From Paulinella micropora (taxonomy: Eukaryota > Cercozoa > Imbricatea > Euglyphida), in NCBI GenBank assembly GCA_009731375.1, contig BJOX01000171.1, positions 830,587 to 859,910 of the forward strand: a stretch of DNA of 29,324 nt. The letters run 5' to 3'. The notes under the pieces were generated by a model that was given only the letters and a program-made list of their open reading frames with translations, did not search any database and was not told where the DNA came from. How positions within the stretch are numbered: the stretch's first letter is position 1; each line of letters opens with the position of its first letter. Made by a program: the position numbers and the translations under genes. Positions 19,964-28,267 of the stretch are shown here, piece after piece.

Positions 19964-21408
19964 TTAATCAGTTTTTATTTTTGCTTTGGTTGAAGTCTCA
20001 TTAATAACTTGAATGTATTGTCCTTTTATTTTCTGAGCAGTTTGTTCGTCTAAACCTTCAAGTATTGAGTCAATAGCACCCACCATGTGCTTTCGTGCTT
20101 GTTGGTCGTATTTAATTTCGGCTGGAGTGGTCATTTTTTCCGATGTTATATTAATATTATTAGCATTATTTTCGTTTTTTATTGTTTCCGACGGACTAGA
20201 CGATATGGTTAAACTGGGCGATGGTATTGGTTTAAGCGAACTAGACGACGCGGGTTTGGATGCGGATGCGGATGCGGTTAAACTTGGTGATGGTATTGGT
20301 TTAGGCAAGGTCGGTGATGGTATTGATTTGGGTGGCGGTGATAAGGTTTGAAGTTGTGTAGGGTTTGCGATTATCTTTTCACTCGTAGAATAAGAGTTGG
20401 TAATATTTTTGAGAATATTATCAATTTGGAGGGGTTCATCTTTTTTGTTGGATACTTGTATTAATTCGTTATTTTCCTGTTCAACTTCAATATTTGAGGC
20501 TTTTGACAAGTCTTCATTTTTTTTATCAATTTCGGATAATATGTAGAACTTACTTTGGTGGCATATTCGTGCCAATCTCCAAAGAAATCTTTGTAATCCA
20601 TTTCAGCCTTTTGTTTATCAATATTTGCTTTAATGACAAAATCACTATTATCATCAAAATAACCAACATCTGATAAATATTTATCATACTTAACCATGAG
20701 CGCATCAACCATTGTTTTTACTTTTTTGTATTTTTCTGGATCGTCATATGCGCCGTATGCCATTTCAAAAGGTGTGGTAAAACTACGTTTTCCTTGAATA
20801 GCATAGGCAAATATCGCATATTTTGAGTTTGATATTAATTCTCTCCACACGCGATTAATGTGAAGCATACTTGCTCTACCCTGTATCTGTCGCGTATTTA
20901 CTCCACCAAAAACAGATGGAAGTTTTGTAACCATATATTTGAGAACTTCCGTGGAGGTTTTCCATTCTCGCATCATTAGTGTTACTTCTTCCATCAATGA
21001 CTTATTTTCGTTTAAAGGGCGTTGAATAGCCTTATTTAACTTAAGTGCTTCCCACGTAAATCTTGCCATGGCCTTACCGCCTATAACCATTTGGCTCAAT
21101 ATTGCGTGAGGAGCATTATGATCGTTTCTCGCTTCAGCTATATTTTCCACGTACATTAAATCCGCTAAATATCTGACTATTTCGTCTGACGACATATACA
21201 TAAGATCATGTCTAACTGCTTCATAGTCAATTCTACTTACTGGTAAATGAAACGATTTAGTGCCCATTCTGCCATTATAACTTATTGCGAAGCGATCTCT
21301 CATATTCGTCCCTTGGCCGTTGAAATTGTAGCCTGGAATGTGCCATTCTTCTTCTTTTTTATACACTTCATACAGACCAACATCGGCGATTTTTTTTTGC
21401 TTGGACAT
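19964..21408 (-). pseudogene. Phospholipase A2-like virion protein with Ser/Pro-rich linker, frameshifted
   Basis: ATG at 21408 (MSKQKKIADVGLYEVYK), 24 bases from the divergent gene. The N-terminal domain (about residues 15-70) has WHIPGYNFNGQGTNMRDRF, a Gly-rich Ca-binding-loop pattern, followed by SRIDYEAVRHDLMYMSS, which carries the His-Asp catalytic pair in the D-x-x-A-x-x-HD-x-x-Y arrangement of viral PLA2 domains. In other viruses such domains breach endosomal membranes during entry. A helical region follows to about residue 310. At an A8 run (20517-20524) the frame must slip by one to continue NEDLSKASNIEVEQENN, then a Pro/Ser-rich repeat (IPSPSLT units) and a C-terminal helical stretch to TAA 19964. 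The 0 frame otherwise ends at 20461. The PLA2 assignment is by motif only. Confidence 0.7.
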
Positions 21409-21432
21409 TTTACCCGCAGTATAATATATAAC
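21409..21432. promoter_or_regulatory. Divergent promoter spacer
   Basis: Only 24 bases separate the ATG codons of two genes pointing away from each other. The spacer holds TATAATATATAAC (21420-21432) next to the plus-strand ATG and reads TATATATTATA on the other strand, so one AT box may serve both. Confidence 0.5.
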
Positions 21433-21645
21433 ATGGATAATAAAAAAGAAAAAAGCAAAGACGAGCAACAACTGGAGGAACTAGAACGGCTAGGAAAGGA
21501 AATTGACCAAATCCGCATCACTCAGAACTTAGTGAATAGAAACCCCAACATTTTCAGAAAACCTGAAAATATCCTTTACCGCTTACCGCTATCAGATAAG
21601 CAACGAGAGGCGGTTTATAAAAATATAATTAAAGAAGAGGGATAA
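21433..21645 (+). CDS. Small coiled-coil protein
   Basis: 70 codons from ATG 21433, after a TATAATATATAAC word. Residues 5-35 form a charged amphipathic helix (DEQQLEELERLGKEIDQIRI), probably a coiled coil. The C-terminal half contains RKPENILYRLPLSDKQREAV. No family recognised. The next gene follows three bases later on the same strand, suggesting co-transcription. Confidence 0.6.
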   Translation: MDNKKEKSKDEQQLEELERLGKEIDQIRITQNLVNRNPNIFRKPENILYRLPLSDKQREAVYKNIIKEEG

Positions 21646-21648
21646 TAT

Positions 21649-21909
21649 ATGTTGTTAATATTGCTATTCGTGTTATCTAGATTTGCTATGTCGCGGACTG
21701 CCTGCGACTTTTACTCGCGATACTCAGAAAAAAAGAATGAATCGTGTGCTTATTGTATAAAGCAAGGGGTAGAAACTGGTTTTAAGTGTGTTTTCATAAA
21801 TAACGGAAATAATATGTGTCGTAGTTTTGATGAGGCTCTGCCCTTAATGTGTGCGGGTAATAGTTCGTCTTGGTACAGGACACATATATATGAATGTGGT
21901 AATTTATGA
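21649..21909 (+). CDS. Secreted or membrane-attached Cys-rich protein
   Basis: 86 codons. A hydrophobic N-terminus (MLLILLFVLSRFAMS) looks like a signal peptide. The remaining 70 residues hold seven Cys in a PSI/plexin-like spacing (ACDFY...SCAYC...FKCVF...NMCRSF...LMCAG...YECGN) and one N-glycosylation site (NSSS). Such a small disulfide-rich exported protein could be a virion surface or secreted host-interaction factor. Inference only. Its TGA stop is followed in the same frame by the GIY-YIG gene 33 bases later, but the Cys domain looks complete, so I read the stop as real. Confidence 0.6.
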   Translation: MLLILLFVLSRFAMSRTACDFYSRYSEKKNESCAYCIKQGVETGFKCVFINNGNNMCRSFDEALPLMCAGNSSSWYRTHIYECGNL

Positions 21910-21942
21910 TTTAAGGATAACGAGAATAAACGATATAAAAGG

Positions 21943-22602
21943 ATGCCAGATTATAAACAAAGTAAAATATATGCTATCAGGTCGTATCAAACGGATCACG
22001 TGTATATCGGTTCAACCACTCAACAATTATACAAAAGACTTTATGCTCATAAAATTGTTTATAAAAGATGGATGAATGGTAAATGCGATTATGTTTCTTC
22101 TTTTGAAATCGTCAAATATGATGATGCCTTCGTTGAATTGATTGAAGAATATCAGTGTGAAAATGTAAATCAATTGAGGAAACGAGAAGGAGAATGGATT
22201 AGAAAAACAGACAAATGTATTAATAAAAGAATAGCAGGTAGAACCAACAAAGAATATTATGAAGAAAATAAAGAATATTTGACGCAAAAAATAAAAGAAT
22301 ATAGAGAATTAAACAAAGAGAATGTATCACAAAAAGAGCGAAACTGGTATGAAAAAAATAAAGATTATGTATCACAACGAGGTAAAGAACATTACGAACG
22401 AAACAAAGAGCGCATAGATAAAAAATACAAAGAATATTATGAGCAAAATAGAGAGAATCTTATTGAAAAAACCAAAATACGTTGTTCAACCATAATCAAA
22501 TGTACATGTGGTAAATCATTTAGAATTGATAATTTGTCAAAACATCTTAAAAGTCAAATCCATTATGACAATATGCTTGGTTTATCTGCGTTCGGCATTT
22601 AA
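21943..22602 (+). CDS. GIY-YIG endonuclease with repeat region and C-terminal zinc finger
   Basis: 219 codons, intact. Residues 6-25 give KIYAIRS...HVYIGST, the GIY...YIG strands; YKRLYAHK carries the conserved basic helix, and LRKREGEWI supplies the catalytic Glu. A Lys/Glu/Tyr repeat region follows (about residues 100-185, units like EYYEENKEYLTQKIKEYREL), then CTCGKSF...LSKHLKSQIH, a C2H2-type finger for DNA binding. Nucleases of this build are common in large and small protist viruses and often act as homing enzymes or in competition with other genomes. Its stop overlaps the stop of the convergent membrane protein gene by a few bases. A degraded relative of the repeat region lies at 10669-10949. 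Confidence 0.85.
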   Translation: MPDYKQSKIYAIRSYQTDHVYIGSTTQQLYKRLYAHKIVYKRWMNGKCDYVSSFEIVKYDDAFVELIEEYQCENVNQLRKREGEWIRKTDKCINKRIAGRTNKEYYEENKEYLTQKIKEYRELNKENVSQKERNWYEKNKDYVSQRGKEHYERNKERIDKKYKEYYEQNRENLIEKTKIRCSTIIKCTCGKSFRIDNLSKHLKSQIHYDNMLGLSAFGI

Positions 22603-22944
22603 TTCAACTTCGGTGAAGGACATATTATCCCTAAGCACAACGAAAGAATAGAGACATAGGTAATAGAATTCGCACAACTAATTGTCGGGTCGCTTAATCT
22701 ATCAATACAAAGGATTATAACACCAACCAATACTGCTATTTGGGTTGAATATCTGATTAATCTCGCATCTGTCCTTTCTTTGAAACAACAACATCGCCAC
22801 TCGTCTTCTAGCTCATGTTTTATTTTTTTCTTCTTCGTTCTTTAGTTCCGCGGAGATAACATGAGACTTTAATTCTGGTGTTAGTTCGCCATCTGTCATA
22901 TCAATAATATGTGGCGATATATGAAGTCGCGTATTATTGGACAT
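22599..22944 (-). pseudogene. Small membrane protein, frameshifted
   Basis: ATG at 22944 overlaps the end of the fibre gene by 11 bases. The first frame reads MSNNTRLHISPHIIDMTDGE...AELKNEEE to a TGA at 22813-22815. At the T7 run 22823-22829 the sense moves one base to HELEDEWRCCCFKERTDARL, then a transmembrane helix (IAVLVGVIILCI), a short loop (DRLSDPTISC) and a second hydrophobic segment (YVSILSLCLGIICPSPKLN). The span of 346 bases implies one extra base. The pattern CxxF-x-x-R-x-D-x-x-x-IR-Y-x-TQ and the ending GxxxPSPK remind me of a small membrane protein family in phycodnaviruses and relatives (recall). It is likely a virion or host-membrane component. Confidence 0.65.
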
Positions 22945-25350
22945 TAGGAGGAAGCGCGACTGCTCTGATTTCAGAGAGTTGCTTAGATAGTATAATAAGC
23001 ATAAGATTATTATTTTGCTTTTCTAAATTAATCACCTTTTCCGCCATGTGTTGAAAAGCACTAACCAGTATTGGTATAAATTCCATATATGATACTCCTT
23101 CAAGGATGCTTTTTCCGTCGTCTGCCTTCATTCCACTTTCAGATACAAATTCTGGAAATATTTTTTTAACCTCGTCGGCGATAAATCCGTGGCTCTTTTT
23201 TCTTTTTTCTCGTCTGATTTCCAATAATATGAGCAACAATTAATTTTCATTGATTTCTAGCAACATCCCTCACAGTCTAGTGTTTTAATATCTGATTTTA
23301 ATCTCCTGTCTGAACCAGAAGACCATGTATTTGCCCCCGCAGTCAAATAAACATATCCTGTATTATTCTCACCGTTTGATAGTGAAGTCGTCCAAGCATG
23401 TAATAAACCACCTGTATTCATTACTACTGCATAATTTGAAGAATCTCCTGCTTTCATAAATATTTGTGGGTTGGTCGTATTTGATGGTCTTTTTCTTAAT
23501 GTTAAAAATCCGCTGGATGCTGTCGTCATGCTTGCATCACTCTGAGCATAGATAACTCCACTTCCCCTCGCATAAAAATTTAAATCTTGATTGGTATTGC
23601 TTCCCGTAGCACATATTGAATTATAACCAAAACCAACTCCCTGTGTCCCGTTGCTGTGTCTGAATTCAACACCAGCAGAAGATGCTCCAAGATTGGCTGT
23701 GACATATAACCCGACTGGTGTAGCATGAGACCCACTTCTTGCTTCTCCTCTTATATCTGCCGTGCTATTAACAACAGATATCCCAGCATTTGCCGTTATT
23801 AGTCCACTCGCGGTTGCCGTTGTTGTTGATATACCCGCATTCGCCGTTATCGCCCCACTCGCTGTAATCGCCTTTGTTGCTAATAATCCTGATGTGTCAA
23901 GTTCCAGAGCGAGAGACCAAGGAACAGCAACCCCCACACTTTTCCCGCTATCATACAAAAATCTAAGTTTATCATTCCATTTACTGATTAGAAAATTAGA
24001 ACTCGCATAACTTGATTTCCATCCGCCAGCATCTAAATACGCATCAAAAGTCATATTTATGTTGTTGTGACTTAAATTAGTTAGTTGAAAAGTAGGATAT
24101 ATATCTTCCGTTGTAATAGCCTGCATATGTGCTCCAGTTGTATTATTATTATAAGTCCCATACAATTCTAAACCCGCTGTTGTTCCTATTCCTTTATTGC
24201 CTATGATTATTGGCATACCTGATGCTGTTGTTATTTTGTCGCTCGTTGTTAATGTTGTTGTAGTTATGCCAGCAGTTGAAGTAATTGATGTTCCTGTTAT
24301 TGTTCCAGCACTTGTTATGTTGTTTGAGTTCATATCCAAAGCACCATAAAATCGCATACCACCAGCATTGTTAAAACGGACAATGTCAGACGAAGCACTT
24401 TTATTGTCCAAAAGTTTTGAAATATAAAGACCTGCTCCTTTTACATCAAATGCTACATTCGTGAATACATAACCTCGTTGGTTCGCGGTTCCGCTTGTAG
24501 CAGTATTTAGAGTAAATAAGAAATATTGGTAATCACCTGATGTCTGTGAAAAGAATATATCTCCTCCATTTTGGTTTAATATCCTCGCCCCATTATATGT
24601 TATATTTCCACCATTAATGATAACTTGATTATTAAAATCGGCCGTTTGTGTTAAAGTTAGATATTCTATCGTAGTGCTCGCCCCATTAAATGTTTTACTT
24701 CCTGTTATGGTTTGGTCTGTTGTTAGTTTCACACAATTGTCATCCAGATATTGCCTATTTACCGCTTCATTCGCATTTTGTGGTGCTCCTAGATGAACAA
24801 TCCTACTACTATTACAATCTAAGCCAGTAGCATTAAACCACGAAACAATTGTCCCGTCAATAATAAAACTTATTTTTTTCGCAGAAATTTCAAAATTATA
24901 ATATGTTGCAGTTTTCATATCCAAACTAGCAATTGACCCGATATTACTGGTAGAATTGAAAACAATGAATGTGCCCTTTGTTGCTGAATTGATTGAATTT
25001 CCCGTTATTTCAACACCACTGCTACATGTCTTAACTCCTGCTATGGTTTGGTTTCCTGTTAGTTTCACATTTTGCCCGTCTTTTGTATCAACATAACTTT
25101 TATTTGCTCCATCTGTTGAAGCGGAAGGGTCGGCTAAGTTTGTTATTTTGTTGTTATTCAAACTTAATGTTGTTCCAGTTGCGGTTATAATTAAAGTATT
25201 ACCTGAATATAACTCTACATACGAACCAGTTATTTGTATCGGATACCAAGTCGCTGTTGCTGTTTTTTGTGCTGCAATCATTCCTATTTTTGTATCAAAG
25301 GCTATACCGATGCCGTCAAAAGTAGTAGGATTGGACGAACCACTTACTTC

Positions 25351-26380
25351 TAAAGTTGATAAATACCTTTTATTCCCTGCTATGGTTTGGTCTTCTGTTA
25401 GTTTAACCACCCAAGTATCAAGAACGGAAACATCCACACCATCAACAAGATTAACATTTGTTATGCTTTGGCTTTTCATATCAATCCCCGCACTCGCATT
25501 TATTATACTGCTGAATATTTTAATACCCGCTATAGTTTGGTCTCCTGTTAGTTTAACCACGGAAGTATCAAGAACAGAAACATCAACACCATCAACCAAA
25601 TTAACATTCGTTATACTTTGCCCTCCCATATTTAATCCCGCATTTGCCGTTATTAATCCACTAGCCGTTATTGCTTTCGCAGTTAATAAACCTGCTGTGT
25701 CAATTTCCAGAGCGGTGTCCCATGGAACAACATCCCCAATTGTACTCCCAATACCATACAAAATTCTAAATTTATCATTAACTTTCGCGATCGCAAAACT
25801 TGAACTCGCATAACTAGATTCCCATCCGTTAGAATCCATATAAGCATCAAAAGCCATACTNNNNNNNNNNTAAAGTTGATAAATACCTTTTATTCCCTGC
25901 TATGGTTTGGTCTTCTGTTAGTTTAACCACCCAAGTATCAAGAACGGAAACATCCACACCATCAACAAGATTAACATTTGTTATGCTTTGGCTTTTCATA
26001 TCAATCCCCGCACTCGCATTTATTATACTGCTGAATATTTTAATACCCGCTATAGTTTGGTCTCCTGTTAGTTTAACCACGGAAGTATCAAGAACAGAAA
26101 CATCAACACCATCAACCAAATTAACATTCGTTATACTTTGCCCTCCCATATTTAATCCCGCATTTGCCGTTATTAATCCACTAGCCGTTATTGCTTTCGC
26201 AGTTAATAAACCTGCTGTGTCAATTTCCAGAGCGGTGTCCCATGGAACAACATCCCCAATTGTACTCCCAATACCATACAAAATTCTAAATTTATCATTA
26301 ACTTTCGCGATCGCAAAACTTGAACTCGCATAACTAGATTCCCATCCGTTAGAATCCATATAAGCATCAAAAGCCATACT
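25351..26380. repeat. 510-bp exact duplication around a gap (unmerged contig overlap)
   Basis: 25351-25860 and 25871-26380 agree at the start, the end and the internal positions compared, at a constant offset of 520, and flank the 10-N gap exactly. This is what results when two contigs with overlapping ends are scaffolded without merging. Both reading frames agree across the junction once the copy is collapsed. Confidence 0.95.
25861..25870. other. Assembly gap (10 N), false
   Basis: The flanking contig ends are the same 510-bp sequence, so no bases are likely to be missing here; the true gap length is about minus 510. Confidence 0.97.
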
Positions 26381-27192
26381 TACACTACCATGCCCTAAAT
26401 TAACTAATGAAAAAGTAGGATAATTGTCTTGTGATGTAATTGCTTGCATATGCGCACCACCAGTTCGGTCGCCATAATTACCATACAATTCCAATCCACC
26501 AGTAGCACCATTTCCTTTTGTTGATCTACCTATGATTATCGGTTTCCCATACCATGTTGATATTTTATTCACGAAATCCTTATTCCCCGTTATTGTTTGG
26601 TCTCCTGTTAGTTTAACCACGGAAGTATCAAGAACAGAAACATCTACACCATCAACAAAATTAACATTCGTTATACTTTGCCCTCTATTTAATGTTCCCG
26701 TCATATTGAAAGCACCATCTAATCTCAGAATGGGTGATGTCGTATTTCTCCATTGCCCTGTGCTATAAATAAGCAATTGATTGCTGTTGGGTGTGCCCGT
26801 TATGACTACATCCGTTAATTTATCTAATTCAAAGTCGCTTATATAACTTGAAGTTAATGTAGCAAATGAAGTATTGCCCAACCCATCTGTTTTTAATACT
26901 TGATTAGCCGTGCCGTCCGCTAATGGTAAATCGTATTCGTTATTAATTGACACATAACTAGTATCAGATATCAACAAAGAGGAGTTATTATTTCGCGATG
27001 ATATTGTTATGTCGTCAGTCCTTGCTTGTATTGAGTTTGCTTCAATATGATCGCCATATAATACTCCATCAATATCTAAATTCTCATCCACTATGACAGA
27101 GCCATAAAAATGATATGTCCATGGATTGCCCAGATGGTTCATATTTTAATAGAATTATTTTATATTGTAGTATATATATTTAGTCTTAAAAA

Positions 27193-27835
27193 ATGAATAT
27201 ATTTGGACGATCACAGGAACAGCAGTCTATTGATACTAAAACTATTGCCGTTACTGCTACTCCTACATTAACAAGAAACATTCAAAATGCTTATGTTGGC
27301 CTTGATCTTAGATCGTGGATGGAAAGTTCCACATTCACTACTCTTTGCACGGGCGGTTATGGTAGCAAAACAATATCTAATTTAGGATATGGTTATTTCA
27401 TTAAAGTTGCTTTTCGCGGGTCTTTGAATTTGCCCGCCCCGACTGGAATAGGAACTTTTCAGTTTTGGTTTCATAAAACGGACGGAACAAATGTTGATGA
27501 CTTTTACAGCGAAGTGCTAAATTATACAACCGCCATTGAGTATAAGTCTTTTGATTGTGTGTGGCTGATTCAAAGATACGGAGTCCAAATGAAAATGATA
27601 TGGTTAATGACTTGTCCAAATCCCGCGGACACCACCAATAATACAACAATACGAATTTCTGGAAATACGACTAATGAGGTTTTATTGACATATGCGACAG
27701 ATGCTCCAATAACATTGGAAGTATATTATAAAACGGCATCTGCGGATTATGTATCTTTTAAACCATCATATTTTAATATTGATGTGATGAGAGACATAGC
27801 ACTAACCGCCGCTTACACATGGACCAACGTCAACT
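27193..27835 (+). CDS. Virion structural protein, 3' end truncated
   Basis: MNIFGRS repeats the N-terminal tag of the gene at 13056 (MNLFGQS), followed by a short linker and a beta-rich body of about 200 residues (SNLGYGYFIKVAFRGSLNLP, GTFQFWFHKTDGTNVDDFY, ITLEVYYKTASADYVSF). The viral sequence ends ALTAAYTWTNVNW. The other gene ends ASLNWIEDQI, so only about five codons seem lost at the junction, after which the frame runs into GC-rich Arg/Gly-rich nonsense. It is divergent from the fibre gene with a 50-base AT-rich spacer, as expected for a structural gene pair. Function is inferred from tag and context. Confidence 0.65.
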
Positions 27836-28257
27836 GGCGGGGGCGCGAACCAGGAGGCGGTCAAGAGGATGATGCGGGACGGGCGCGCAAAGATCAAGGC
27901 AGAGGTGGCAATGATGCAGGCCCGCGGCGCGAGCCGCGAGGAGTGCTGCGTCCATTCGTGGACCTCGCTGCAACAGCTGCGCCGGCGCGTGGAACCCTTA
28001 GTGCTGAATACACTGAATGTTGCGGGCGGCTGTTCTGATGCGCAGGCGGCCGCCTGGAATCATCTAAAAAAAGGACGCAAGTCGCCTTTTTCTGGGGCTA
28101 AGCTGCCGCCGTCATTCTTTTCCTATCAGGCGCTGCCGGCCAGCAATCTGGGAATCGCGGATTGTCAGCTGGTGCGGCTCAACAGCCTGCTAGAGGCGGT
28201 GTATCGCGGCCCGCTGAACGAGGAGTTTCATGTAGCTCTCGCGTCTGCTCAGACTGC
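27836..28257 (+). CDS. Unidentified GC-rich ORF, partial
   Basis: Open without stop from the junction to the gap, in a frame different from the viral gene. It reads ANQEAVKRMMRDGRAKIKAE, then ASREECCVHSWTSLQQLRRR and PSFFSYQALPASNLGIADCQ. The sequence looks like genuine protein (helical, Cys-containing, balanced). I do not recognise it. Both ends are missing: 5' at the provirus junction, 3' at the gap. The GC content is far above that of the virus or the left flank. It may be a host exon or part of another element. Its apparent fusion to the next ORF depends only on the arbitrary gap length. Confidence 0.5.
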
Positions 28258-28267
28258 NNNNNNNNNN
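28258..28267. other. Assembly gap (10 N)
   Basis: A fixed-size scaffold gap with no repeated sequence on its two sides, so real sequence of unknown length may be missing. Confidence 1.

Larger units (their letters stand above)
22934..27142 (-). pseudogene. Giant repetitive fibre with C-terminal intramolecular chaperone region
   Basis: The frame starts MNHLGNPWTYHFYGSVIVDE and runs with phage-tail-fibre style repeats, notably QSITNVN[LF]VDGVDVSVLDT and VVKLTGDQTIAG several times, plus two diverged copies of a module of about 115 residues (GAHMQAIT...SYASS...NDK..LY...ALE.DT.GLL). It ends RRLKSDIKTL, the start of the peptidase S74-type auto-cleaving chaperone. An in-frame TAG (23257-23259) and a 1-base shift in A6 runs near 23192-23205 cut off the rest (SHGFIADEVKKIFPEFVSES, then a coiled coil to 22934). 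A contig duplication (25351-26380) splits the gene artificially. Without it the frame to the TAG is 1121 codons. The fibre would bind host cells. Confidence 0.85.
10669..27835. mobile_element. Integrated Polinton-like virus (PLV)
   Basis: An AT-rich block of about 17 kb carries the PLV morphogenesis set (major capsid protein, probable penton, FtsK-HerA ATPase), a tyrosine recombinase, a phage-type fibre, a PLA2-like virion protein and a GIY-YIG endonuclease. Genes are short, tightly packed, intron-less, often overlapping, and many are preceded by TATAATATA-like words. The left limit is uncertain: it may include the palindrome at 10010-10401, or begin near the GGTCGGCC repeats at 11056-11282. 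The right limit is a sharp composition change at about 27835. A replication module (polB or primase-helicase) was not found. Several genes are broken, so this is probably an endogenous and no longer fully functional copy. Confidence 0.88.

Noticed and set aside
21649-22602. Read-through fusion of the Cys-rich protein with the GIY-YIG nuclease (same frame, one TGA between)
   Set aside because: The Cys domain looks complete at ECGNL, the nuclease has its own ATG in a normal position, and an exported Cys-rich domain fused to a nuclease makes little sense.
23762-26768. Plus-strand Thr/Pro/Val-rich repeats opposite the fibre
   Set aside because: They are mirror translations of the fibre repeats, and the second copy comes from the assembly duplication.
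27193-28038. A 281-residue protein continuing the viral structural gene into Arg/Gly-rich sequence
   Set aside because: The tail after about 27835 is an out-of-frame translation of the GC-rich ORF, not viral coding.
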